64,000 nt of DNA from an uncultured Pelagibacteraceae bacterium. Its GTDB lineage: Bacteria > Pseudomonadota > Alphaproteobacteria > Pelagibacterales > Pelagibacteraceae. Both the position numbers and the translations under genes were made by a program. The stretch spans positions 41,001 to 105,000 of the forward strand of contig CACEKE010000004.1 of assembly GCA_902560075.1 (NCBI GenBank), given 5' to 3'. Shown here one piece after another: positions 19,526 through 28,156 of the stretch; positions within the stretch are counted from its first letter, which is position 1, and each line of letters starts with the position of its first letter. Under the pieces are notes generated by a model. The model saw only the letters and a program-made list of their open reading frames with translations, ran no database searches and was not told the origin of the DNA.

Positions 19526-19567
19526 CTTATATAAATAAACGTGTTACATCTTAAAGCTTGCATTAAA

Positions 19568-19611
19568 ATTAGAAATCTAATAACAATTTGCAAATTAAAC
19601 TTATGTTTAAT
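19568..19611 (+). promoter_or_regulatory. two tandem hairpins in the cspA 5' leader
   Basis: ATTAG-aaat-CTAAT (19568-19581) and ATTAAAC-ttat-GTTTAAT (19594-19611), upstream of AAGAAAGAG and the ATG at 19639. Confidence 0.35.
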
Positions 19612-19638
19612 CAACAAATAAGAAAGAGTAAATAAGTT

Positions 19639-19851
19639 ATGAGTACATTAAAAGGTAAAGTTAAGTGGTTCAACGGAAAAAAAGGCTACGGATTCATAGA
19701 GCGTGAGGATGGTGAGAAGGATTGCTTCGTTCATGCGAGTCAAGTTCGTGAAGCTGGTCTAAAATTTTTGAATGAAGGCGATGCATTAGAATTCGAAATA
19801 GAATCTGGTGAGAAGGGCCCGTCGGCGATAAACCTAAAAAAGGTTTCTTAA
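19639..19851 (+). CDS. cspA: cold-shock domain protein
   Basis: [32 protein letters not shown]. Confidence 0.95.
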   Translation: MSTLKGKVKWFNGKKGYGFIEREDGEKDCFVHASQVREAGLKFLNEGDALEFEIESGEKGPSAINLKKVS

Positions 19852-19869
19852 TAAAATTTTTCGAAAATT

Positions 19870-19912
19870 GTATAGGGGTAATATAGTTTTATTACTATAT
19901 TTATTCCTATAC
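19870..19912 (+). other. long hairpin downstream of cspA (about 17 bp stem, one bulge, 8-nt loop)
   Basis: GTATAGGGGTAATATAG-ttttatta-CTATATtTATTCCTATAC, with two G·U pairs; no U-tract follows. Confidence 0.55.
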
Positions 19913-20075
19913 ATGAACTATTGCATTTATTAAAAAAAATGCTAATTAATTGTCCATGATTAAAAAAATTAAAAATTCTTATTCAATTTACAGACATTTC
20001 CACCATGGCTGCATAGCCATTATTTAATCATTTTAAAATTTAAATTTAAGAACAATTAGTATAAAACAAAGAAAG

Positions 20076-20150
20076 GCACGGGTAGCTCAATTTGGTTAGA
20101 GCAGTGGCTTGTGGAGCCAAAGGTTGAGAGTTCAAGTCTCTCCCCGTGTA
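20076..20150 (+). tRNA. tRNA-His (anticodon GUG), G1·U72 and A73
   Basis: GCACGGG-TA-GCTC..GAGC-...-TTGTGGA-...-GAGAG-TTCAAGT-CTCTC-CCCGTGT-A; CCA not encoded; possible 27-43 G/A mismatch in the anticodon stem. Confidence 0.93.
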
Positions 20151-20158
20151 CGCCCAAA

Positions 20159-21550
20159 ATGAAAGAAAAAAAAAAATTAATAGCAAGTTTACCTAATGGT
20201 TTCCAAGATAGCTGGGAAAGTTCTCTTTTTTTAAAAAAAAAATTAATTAAAATAATTGAACAAAACTTTATTAAATTCGGTTTTAGTCCTCTTGAAACAA
20301 GTCCAATGGAATTTAGTTCTATGATAGGAAATTCATTAGCTGAGGATGAGCAGAATTTAATGTCAGATATTTATACATTTAGTGAAGATGGTGCTGATAT
20401 TTCTCTTATTTATGATCTTTCTATGCCACTCGCCCGATTTTATAGTCAAAATTACTTGAATTTACCAAATCCGTATAAAAGATTCCAGATTGGAAGAGTA
20501 TTTAGACGCGAGAAGCCCGGAAATGGTAGGTATAAATCTTTTGAGCAATGTGATTGTGATATAATCGGAAAATTTGATGTTAAACAAGCAAACGCTGAAT
20601 TAATAAATATTGTCGCGAGTACTTTGATAGATTGTGGATTAGATTCATCTGACTTTGTAATAGGCGTAAGTAATCGAAAGATAATGCAGGGATTATTGAG
20701 TCAGCTCAACATAGTTGATGAAATACAAAAAAAGAGAGTTTTAAGGGCAATAGATAAATTAGATAAACCTGGTTTTGGTCTTCAGGGGGTTGAGGAATTG
20801 TTAAAGAAAGAAAGAAAAGATGAAAGTGGCGCAATAACTAAAGGAGCTAATTTAAATGATTTCCAAGCAAATGAGATTATAGAATTCCTTCAAATTAAAG
20901 ATTTTAATGAAATTTCAAAAAAAATTAATAATCCATTAACTAAAGAAGGAATTATTGAGATGGAGGACTTATTTAATATTTTAAGTTATGGAAATTATAA
21001 AAGCCTGGTAAAATTTGATCCTTCAAAAATTCGTGGACTCGATATCTATACAGGATTCACTTTAGAAACTAACTTAAACTTTAAAGTTAAGAATGCTAAA
21101 GGCAAGGTTGTTGAGCCAGGATCAATTTGTAGTGGAGGTGAATACTTAGTGACAAAATTTAAAGGTGATCCATTCTTAGGTTCTGGAATTTCAATTGGAA
21201 TTACACGTTTAGTTTGGTGTTTGTCTCAAAAAATAAAAAATGAAATAGATGAAAATAAACCCGTTCTTGTTTGCGTAATGGATGAAAAATTTTTAGATAA
21301 ATATTATGCATTATTGAATAAATTGAGAAATAATGGGATTAATTCTGAAATATTTTTAGAAAGTAACAAAAAGCTATCAAAACAATTAGAATATGCAAAT
21401 CGCAAAGATTTAAAATTAGCGATCATTTGTGGAGAGAATGAGTTCAAAGACAATACTATTACTATTAAAAATCTTAAAGGCCTGAAGGGCAGCAATCAAT
21501 CTACAGTTTTAAAAGATGATTTAATTGATGAAATCAAAAAACTTATATAA
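20159..21550 (+). CDS. hisS: histidyl-tRNA synthetase
   Basis: Class II aaRS with VFRREKPGNGRYKSFEQCDCDIIG; MKEKKKLIASLPNGFQDSW start preferred; the track start at 20111 lies inside tRNA-His. Confidence 0.94.
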   Translation: MKEKKKLIASLPNGFQDSWESSLFLKKKLIKIIEQNFIKFGFSPLETSPMEFSSMIGNSLAEDEQNLMSDIYTFSEDGADISLIYDLSMPLARFYSQNYLNLPNPYKRFQIGRVFRREKPGNGRYKSFEQCDCDIIGKFDVKQANAELINIVASTLIDCGLDSSDFVIGVSNRKIMQGLLSQLNIVDEIQKKRVLRAIDKLDKPGFGLQGVEELLKKERKDESGAITKGANLNDFQANEIIEFLQIKDFNEISKKINNPLTKEGIIEMEDLFNILSYGNYKSLVKFDPSKIRGLDIYTGFTLETNLNFKVKNAKGKVVEPGSICSGGEYLVTKFKGDPFLGSGISIGITRLVWCLSQKIKNEIDENKPVLVCVMDEKFLDKYYALLNKLRNNGINSEIFLESNKKLSKQLEYANRKDLKLAIICGENEFKDNTITIKNLKGLKGSNQSTVLKDDLIDEIKKLI

Positions 21551-22544
21551 TCAGATAACAAACTTTATCAAATCAAAAAATTATAAAGAACTATCATTAA
21601 ATCCTGTGATAGATTTAAAATATATACGTAACGAAAAACTAAAAAAATATCTTTTTACATTTAAGGATAATAAAACTAATAAAACTTTCGCATTAAGACC
21701 AGATTTAAGTTTAATGAGCCTAATAGAGTTTTCAAAATCTAAAATTTCAAAAAAAACAAAAATTTATTATTCCGGGGATTCCTTTAGAAAAAATCAAAAA
21801 ATGAATACCCAAATAGGTTTTGAAATTTATAATTACAATAAACAAAAAGATGAAAAAGAAATTATTTTAAATTCTGCAAAAATTTATCAAAAAGTTATAG
21901 GGGTAAATGGAAATTTAAAAATTGGAAATGCTCAATTATTTCAAGCTGTTTTGAAACAACTTAAGTTAGCTAAAAGGTGGCAAGATAGATTAATCTCATT
22001 GAGACAGAACAAAAAATATTTTAATGAAATATTAAAAAGGCTTGAAACTAATAAAGATATAGATGAAAACGAATTTCAATTAGACAAAAAAATGTACATC
22101 AATCTTAAAAAAATTAATCAAAATGAAATTATTGCAAATAGAACTGTAAGAGACATATTAAAACGCTTTGAACAAAAAATATATATTCAGCCAAGACCAG
22201 AAAACGGAAAAAAATGTGTAAAAGTTATCAGAGAATTTTTGAAAATTAAATGTCCTATAAAAAAAGCTCCTGTTGTATTATCGAAATTTTTTACAAAGAA
22301 TAATTTAAATATAAAAATTTCACAGGATTATTTTCCAATTAAAATTAACAAAATAGGGAAATTAAAAATTTATTTTAATAGTTCTGAGATGCCTGAAGTT
22401 GATATTTATAGTGGATTTGTTTTCTCAATCAGACCTAGATCAAAAAAAATAAAAAGATCTATCGTAGGAGGTTCTTACAATTCTTTGAGTAGTTCTTTGG
22501 GTTTAAGAAAAATAAATGCATGTGGTGCAGCAATTAATTTATGA
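21525..22544 (+). CDS. hisZ: ATP phosphoribosyltransferase regulatory subunit (HisRS-like paralogue)
   Basis: HisRS-like core (FALRPDLSLMSLIEF...KIYYSGDSFRKN), between hisS and hisG; 'MPEVDIYSGFVFS'. Confidence 0.85.
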   Translation: MMKSKNLYNQITNFIKSKNYKELSLNPVIDLKYIRNEKLKKYLFTFKDNKTNKTFALRPDLSLMSLIEFSKSKISKKTKIYYSGDSFRKNQKMNTQIGFEIYNYNKQKDEKEIILNSAKIYQKVIGVNGNLKIGNAQLFQAVLKQLKLAKRWQDRLISLRQNKKYFNEILKRLETNKDIDENEFQLDKKMYINLKKINQNEIIANRTVRDILKRFEQKIYIQPRPENGKKCVKVIREFLKIKCPIKKAPVVLSKFFTKNNLNIKISQDYFPIKINKIGKLKIYFNSSEMPEVDIYSGFVFSIRPRSKKIKRSIVGGSYNSLSSSLGLRKINACGAAINL

Positions 22545-23227
22545 AAAAACAGATAGTAATTAGTTTAGTTAGCAAAGGCAGGCTCAGATCTGATACCCTG
22601 AAATTATTTAAAAAGAAAAAATTAAATATTAAGTCAAAAGGGGAAAGAGATCTTATAGGATATATAAAGTATAAAAATACTCTAATTAAGTGTTTATTTC
22701 TTCACGCTCGAGAGTGCATAGACTCCTTAGCAAATGGAACTGCTGATATAGCTATATCTGGAAAAGATTTATTATTCAATTCAGAGCGAGAGATTCAAAA
22801 AAAAATTAAAGTTTATAAAGATTTAAATTTTGGACATGCTTCATTATCAATTTTTTGCATGAATACATGGATTGACTGTCAAACTATGCTAGATGTTTCA
22901 GAGATAGCCTCAGACATGTTAAAAAAAAATAGACAACCAATGAAATGCTCTACTAAATACAGAAAGCTGGTAGAGAATTTTTTAGAGGAAAAAAATGTCA
23001 AAAATGTAGAGGTGATAGACTCGAAGGGCGCAACCGAAGTAATGGCAAGAATTAATCAATGCAGTCTTGTAGCCGACATATCTAGCACTGGTAAAACAGC
23101 TAAAGATAATGGATTAAAAAAAATTAAGGATGGTCTCATACTGAACTCAACTGCAGCTTTACTTGTGTCGAAAAAATCAGCAAAAAACAGTTATGTCTCG
23201 AGTTTTTTACGTTTACTTTCTAAGTAA
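22541..23227 (+). CDS. hisG: ATP phosphoribosyltransferase (short form)
   Basis: VISLVSKGRLRSDTL; NGTADIAISGKDLL; VEVIDSKGATEVMARINQCSLVADISSTGKT. Confidence 0.93.
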   Translation: MKKQIVISLVSKGRLRSDTLKLFKKKKLNIKSKGERDLIGYIKYKNTLIKCLFLHARECIDSLANGTADIAISGKDLLFNSEREIQKKIKVYKDLNFGHASLSIFCMNTWIDCQTMLDVSEIASDMLKKNRQPMKCSTKYRKLVENFLEEKNVKNVEVIDSKGATEVMARINQCSLVADISSTGKTAKDNGLKKIKDGLILNSTAALLVSKKSAKNSYVSSFLRLLSK

Positions 23228-23341
23228 ATCTTTCCAATATTTTAGTATGATTTTAATCACATCGATATTTTTGAATATTACGTAAGCCAGTATGACAATA
23301 CTTATAAATGATATGAATTTTAAAAATAAAAATATATCCAT
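23213..23341 (-). CDS. candidate 42-aa single-TM microprotein (not in ORF track)
   Basis: Reverse translation MDIFLFLKFISFISIVILAYVIFKNIDVIKIILKYWKDLLRK*; no clear Shine-Dalgarno. Confidence 0.3.
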   Translation of the reverse strand: MDIFLFLKFISFISIVILAYVIFKNIDVIKIILKYWKDLLRK

Positions 23342-23377
23342 AACGATTATTTTATTTAGTATATATATAATTTAAAA

Positions 23378-24067
23378 ATGAAGTGGAACACAAAATTTAA
23401 TTATCCAAAATCTTCAAGGTCAAATGAAGATGGAATGAGAAAGTATTTATCAGGTGATGAGAAGTACCCAAGTGTCACAAGTATATTAAGTTTAACAAAA
23501 TCAGAAGAAGACAAAGCATCTTTGGAGTTATGGAAACAAAGAGTAGGGTATAAAGAGGCAAATAGGATTAAAAATGATGCATCTAGAAGAGGAACATCTC
23601 TTCATTCTTATATTGAGGATTATTTGAGAGGTAGGGTAAATGAAAGTTTTTTCGAAAGTAATGAGCAGCACAAAAATATGGCTAAGGTCATCATTGAAAA
23701 CGGCATCAAAGGTAAGCTAGAAGAAATTTATGGGATGGAGGCAACTCTCATTAATACAAGGGATAAATATGCTGGTACCGCAGACTTAATAGGAATTTAT
23801 AGAGGAAATTTGACCATTCTTGACTTTAAACAAGCGAATAGACCAAAGAAAGCTGATTATATCCAAGATTATTTTTTACAACTTGGAGCTTATACATTAG
23901 CCCATAATATTGTTTACAAAACAAATATTTCATCAGGAGTTATTCTGTTATGCACAGTCGATAACTTATTTCAGGATTTCATAATTGAAGGTTCTGAATT
24001 ACTAATGTATCAAAATTTATTTCTAGGCAGATTAAAAATATTTAATGACCTTAAAAATTCAGCTTGA
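23378..24067 (+). CDS. PD-(D/E)XK exonuclease, MGME1/phage-exonuclease-like
   Basis: YAGTADLIGIYRGNLTILDFKQANRPKKADYIQDYFLQLGAYTLAHN (GxxD...DxK...QxxAY pattern); RRGTSLHSYIEDYL. Confidence 0.75.
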   Translation: MKWNTKFNYPKSSRSNEDGMRKYLSGDEKYPSVTSILSLTKSEEDKASLELWKQRVGYKEANRIKNDASRRGTSLHSYIEDYLRGRVNESFFESNEQHKNMAKVIIENGIKGKLEEIYGMEATLINTRDKYAGTADLIGIYRGNLTILDFKQANRPKKADYIQDYFLQLGAYTLAHNIVYKTNISSGVILLCTVDNLFQDFIIEGSELLMYQNLFLGRLKIFNDLKNSA

Positions 24068-24187
24068 CATTAAAATTTAGTTAATTAAAAGAGTTATATT
24101 AACTTAATGCTAATTGTTTATATGCGAATAGTTAAGTTCCTTAAAAACTTCAAATATTCACCAAAACAATGCTAAAAAAAGGTAAAC

Positions 24188-25618
24188 ATGAATCTAGGTA
24201 TATGGGATGTGGAAAGCTCCTCGGCCTCTACAGACTTCGGAAGTATAATTGAGATAGGAGGAATATTAGTTGATGAAAACTTCAAAGAGAAAGATAGATT
24301 CAATCTAAGATGCAGATTACCTGAGGGCGAAATACCTCAAGCAATGGCATTAATAGTCAATAAAACAAGTATTAAGCAGCTTACACAAGGAAATTTAAGT
24401 CACTATCAAATGTTGGGAGAAATAGAAAAAATTTTTAAACGATGGACTCCTTGCTGCTTTATTGGCTGGAGCAATATAGGATTCGACGACGAAATGTTAA
24501 GAAAAGAATTTTTTAAGGGAATTCGATATCCATATATTACCAATGCCTCACCTAATAAGCGTCACGATGGTATTAACATTGCGAGAGCAGCCTATGCTGT
24601 AGATCAAAATGTACTTGAGACAGAAATAAATGAAAAAAATAACCCAGTGTTTAAGTTAGCATCTTTAAGTAAAATGAACGGGTTCGACTCAACAGGAGCT
24701 CACTCAGCATTATTTGATGCAAGCTTAACTGTAAAAGTTCTTGGTTTGATAAAAAGAAAACAACCCGATACATGGAATGAGTTTTTGAGAACTTCTAATA
24801 AAATAGAGACTGAAACAATTATAAAAAAAGAGAATATCATTACCCTTAATGAATATTTTTATGGTCGATCCAGATTATTTCTTGTGAGTCCACTTCATCC
24901 AAAATACTGCACACATCCAATTTATCAATGGGGCCAGGCGGTTGACTTAAAAGTTGATATAGAGCCTTTGTTAAAAATGTCAGTAAGCGAACTAAAAGCA
25001 GAAATGAAGAAAACTCCTAAATTCTTAAGAACTATAAGATCAAATAAAGCTCCAATAATTCTTGATAAAAAATATGGCATGCAAGCAGAACCTTATAATG
25101 CAATGGATTTAGAACTAATTAACAAAAGATCTAAAATGGTTAAGGAAAATGAAGCTTTTTCTCAAAAAATATTAACAGCTTTAAGAGAAATTGCAGAAGA
25201 TAAAGAACAATCAAAAAATCAAGAGGATATATATGCTGAGGAAAGTATTTATACAAAATTCACATCAAATAAAGATACAGCCTTATTTCCTGCCTGGCAT
25301 TCAGCAGATTGGAAGGATAAACTTAGCCTACTGTCAAAATTTGAGGATGAAAGGTTGCATGGTTTTGGTAAGAAAATTATTTTTCAAGAAGCTCCAGAAG
25401 TCTTACCTCAAGACATAAGAAAAAAAATAGAGCAAGGTATTGCAAAGAGAATATTAAGCACTGGTAAAGAAAAATGGTGGACAGTCTCTGCTTGTTTTAC
25501 TGAAATTGATACTTTGAGAGATAAATATTCAGATCAAAATGATGTGGAAAAACTAAAATTTTTAGATGAATTAAATGATCATGTTATGTCAATACAAAAA
25601 AAATACGAAAATGTTTAA
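24188..25618 (+). CDS. sbcB: exodeoxyribonuclease I (DEDDh)
   Basis: IWDVESSS...SIIEIGGILVDENF, GWSNIGFDDEMLRKEFF, GAHSALFDASLTVKVLGLIKRKQP plus ExoI C-terminal region. Confidence 0.88.
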   Translation: MNLGIWDVESSSASTDFGSIIEIGGILVDENFKEKDRFNLRCRLPEGEIPQAMALIVNKTSIKQLTQGNLSHYQMLGEIEKIFKRWTPCCFIGWSNIGFDDEMLRKEFFKGIRYPYITNASPNKRHDGINIARAAYAVDQNVLETEINEKNNPVFKLASLSKMNGFDSTGAHSALFDASLTVKVLGLIKRKQPDTWNEFLRTSNKIETETIIKKENIITLNEYFYGRSRLFLVSPLHPKYCTHPIYQWGQAVDLKVDIEPLLKMSVSELKAEMKKTPKFLRTIRSNKAPIILDKKYGMQAEPYNAMDLELINKRSKMVKENEAFSQKILTALREIAEDKEQSKNQEDIYAEESIYTKFTSNKDTALFPAWHSADWKDKLSLLSKFEDERLHGFGKKIIFQEAPEVLPQDIRKKIEQGIAKRILSTGKEKWWTVSACFTEIDTLRDKYSDQNDVEKLKFLDELNDHVMSIQKKYENV

Positions 25619-25684
25619 TGTGGATAATATTAAAATATTAAAATTATATATTGATTATAAATTAAATTTTTATATATAAGAATT

Positions 25685-25999
25685 ATGCCTACAGTAAAAT
25701 CTACAGATGAAACTTTTGAAAAAATGATCAAGGACAATAAAGTTGTTGTTACCGATTTTTGGGCATCTTGGTGCAATCCATGTTTAATGATTGCTCCACA
25801 TCTTGAGGCAATTTCTGATGAAATGAAAGAAGTTGTTGTAGCCAAACATAACATTGACGAAGAACCAAATACTCCAACTAAGTTTGGAGTTAGAGGCATT
25901 CCCACAATGCTCCTTTTTAAAGATGGAGAATTAGCAAGTACAAAAGTTGGAGCTACTACAAAATCTAATATTCAAGATTGGATTAAAGAAAATCTTTAA
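25685..25999 (+). CDS. trxA: thioredoxin with WCNPC active site
   Basis: VVTDFWASWCNPCLMIAPHLE...VRGIPTMLLFKDGE. Confidence 0.9.
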   Translation: MPTVKSTDETFEKMIKDNKVVVTDFWASWCNPCLMIAPHLEAISDEMKEVVVAKHNIDEEPNTPTKFGVRGIPTMLLFKDGELASTKVGATTKSNIQDWIKENL

Positions 26000-27261
26000 T
26001 TTAAACTCAATACTTCACCAGCTAAATATAAAGATCCTGTTATTAATAAAACATCCCCCTCTTTTAATTTTATGGATTTAATTGCCTCTAATATATTAGG
26101 TTGATATTTTACGTTTGGTAAATCCTTAAATTTTTTCATTAAATCTTTTCCACTTATCGAATTCGGTTGATTTGGAATATCTACAGTTGTTAAAGATGAA
26201 ATATTTTTAAAATAACTGATATATTTTTCATGATGTTTGTTTGCCATCATTCCAACAACTATATGCTTGTTACAATTTAAGCTTTGAAGATAATCATTTA
26301 AAGACCTACTGCCATTTTCGTTATGGCTACCATCGATAATTAACCTGTTGTTTTTAACTAATTCTTTTAACTTACCTGATTTTATCTCTTGAAGTCTAGC
26401 TAAGGACGTTAGGTTTGTTATTCCACTTCTAATATCTGCTTCTGTAATATCAAACTTTAGATTTCTCAGAGTAGATATTGCAGTTGATATATTTTCTAAC
26501 TGAAATTGGCCAAGTAGATTTGGCATTGGTAATTTTAATTTACCAAATTTATCCCTATAATGAAAATAGTCATTCTCATTAATTAAAAAGCTATAATCAT
26601 CATTAAAATAAATTTTATTAGAATTATTTTTTGAAATTACCTGTTTTATACACTCCATAATTTCATCCGTGCTTTGTTTTGCAACAATAATATTTGATTT
26701 TAATAATGAAGAAGTTTTTTCAAATATGATTTTTTCAATAGTTCTCTCATTCTCAGGTAGCCAGTCCAAGTGATCTAAGCTAATTGAGGTTATGATACTA
26801 GCAATATTCTTTTCTAATACGTTAGTAGCATCAAACCTGTGGAATAACCCAGATTCTATAAGATTAATATTATCAGGAAATTTAGAAGCTCTGTAAAAAT
26901 AACAGGCAGTTAGTATTTCAAAATATGTTATTTGTTTATTATCATTTATACTTTCAACTTCTTCAAATAAATCTGCCAATTCTTCATCATTAATTTCTTT
27001 ATTATCAAAAATAAACCTCTCATTTATTTTTAAAATATGAGGGCTTGTATAAACATTACATTTTATGTTTGCTGATTTTAAAATTGAGAAAATTGCATTT
27101 ATTGTGCTGTTCTTTCCATTAGTACCTACTACAGTAATAGCTTTAATTTTATTTTGTGGATTTCCAAGTTTGTGTAGGAGATTTTTAATACGAACTAGAC
27201 TAAGATCAATTTCTTTAGGATGCAGCTTTTGTAATCTGCTCAATATTTTCTGAAGTTTCAT
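25996..27261 (-). CDS. folC: folylpolyglutamate/dihydrofolate synthase
   Basis: LHPKEIDLSLVRIKNLLHKLGNPQ; VVGTNGKNSTINAI; trpA-accD-folC order. Confidence 0.93.
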   Translation of the reverse strand: MKLQKILSRLQKLHPKEIDLSLVRIKNLLHKLGNPQNKIKAITVVGTNGKNSTINAIFSILKSANIKCNVYTSPHILKINERFIFDNKEINDEELADLFEEVESINDNKQITYFEILTACYFYRASKFPDNINLIESGLFHRFDATNVLEKNIASIITSISLDHLDWLPENERTIEKIIFEKTSSLLKSNIIVAKQSTDEIMECIKQVISKNNSNKIYFNDDYSFLINENDYFHYRDKFGKLKLPMPNLLGQFQLENISTAISTLRNLKFDITEADIRSGITNLTSLARLQEIKSGKLKELVKNNRLIIDGSHNENGSRSLNDYLQSLNCNKHIVVGMMANKHHEKYISYFKNISSLTTVDIPNQPNSISGKDLMKKFKDLPNVKYQPNILEAIKSIKLKEGDVLLITGSLYLAGEVLSLN

Positions 27262-28156
27262 TATTTGCTGTTAAATTTACCTCAGTATTTTTGTTAAGCA
27301 ATATAGATAATATATTACCAATCTCTGATGCTAAATCTCTTCTATGTATTACTTTATCAATAAACCCATGTTTTTCTAAAAATTCGACAGTTTGAAAGTC
27401 ACTAGGTAATTCTTGTTTCACAGTTGCTTGTACAACTCTACGACCAGCAAAAGCACAAAGTGCACCTGACTCTCCAAATATAACATCGGCTGTCATTCCA
27501 TAACTTGCTGAAATTCCTCCAGCACAAGGATCTACAATACAAACTATGTAAGGCAATTTAGATTTTTTAAGTTCATTAATTGCAATTGTTGTTTTGCCCA
27601 TCCCTGCTGTGAGACTAACTGCAGAAGTCATCATCCTCATTCCTCCACCACTACAAAAATTTACAAAAGGAATTTTATTATCTATTGCATTTTGGACGGC
27701 ATAAACTATTGCCTCCGATTCCGCTATAGATACAGAGCCTCCTAAAAATTCAAAATTTGATGCAGCAGCTATTACCTCAATGTTGTTTATTTTTCCTTTA
27801 GCCACAATTATTGCGCAGTCCTGTCCAGTTTTTTTCTTTGCATCTGCTAGCCTATTTTTATACGGTTTTACATCCTCCCATTTTAAAGGGTTTTCATCTC
27901 CAGGTATTGGAGTTTTTATAATTTCGTAATTATCTTTACCAAAAAAAATATTAAACCTTTGCAAACAGTTTATTCTGTGATGCTTTCCACAAGCATTACA
28001 AACCCAAAAATTATCTTCCAAATCTTTTTTTAATATCGGGCCAGTACAACAGCTAGTCCAATCTGAGTTCTCAACTTCTTCTTTAGTTGGGAATTTTTTT
28101 TTAAAATTTATTTTAATTCTTTGACCTAAATATTTAATTTTTTTTATCCAATTCAT
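27215..28156 (-). CDS. accD: acetyl-CoA carboxylase carboxyltransferase subunit beta
   Basis: LGGSVSIAESEAIVYA...FVNFCSGGGMRMMTSAVSLTAGMGKT...DPCAGGISASYGM. Confidence 0.95.
   Translation of the reverse strand: MNWIKKIKYLGQRIKINFKKKFPTKEEVENSDWTSCCTGPILKKDLEDNFWVCNACGKHHRINCLQRFNIFFGKDNYEIIKTPIPGDENPLKWEDVKPYKNRLADAKKKTGQDCAIIVAKGKINNIEVIAAASNFEFLGGSVSIAESEAIVYAVQNAIDNKIPFVNFCSGGGMRMMTSAVSLTAGMGKTTIAINELKKSKLPYIVCIVDPCAGGISASYGMTADVIFGESGALCAFAGRRVVQATVKQELPSDFQTVEFLEKHGFIDKVIHRRDLASEIGNILSILLNKNTEVNLTANNETSENIEQITKAAS

Noticed and set aside
20111-20158. N-terminal extension of hisS (MEPKVESSSLSPCTPK)
   Set aside because: Encoded by the tRNA-His 3' half; MKEKKKLIASLPNGFQD at 20159 is the natural HisRS start
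23378-24067. Prophage remnant (phage-like exonuclease)
   Set aside because: No other phage genes, no integrase or att-like repeats, and it sits among core genes
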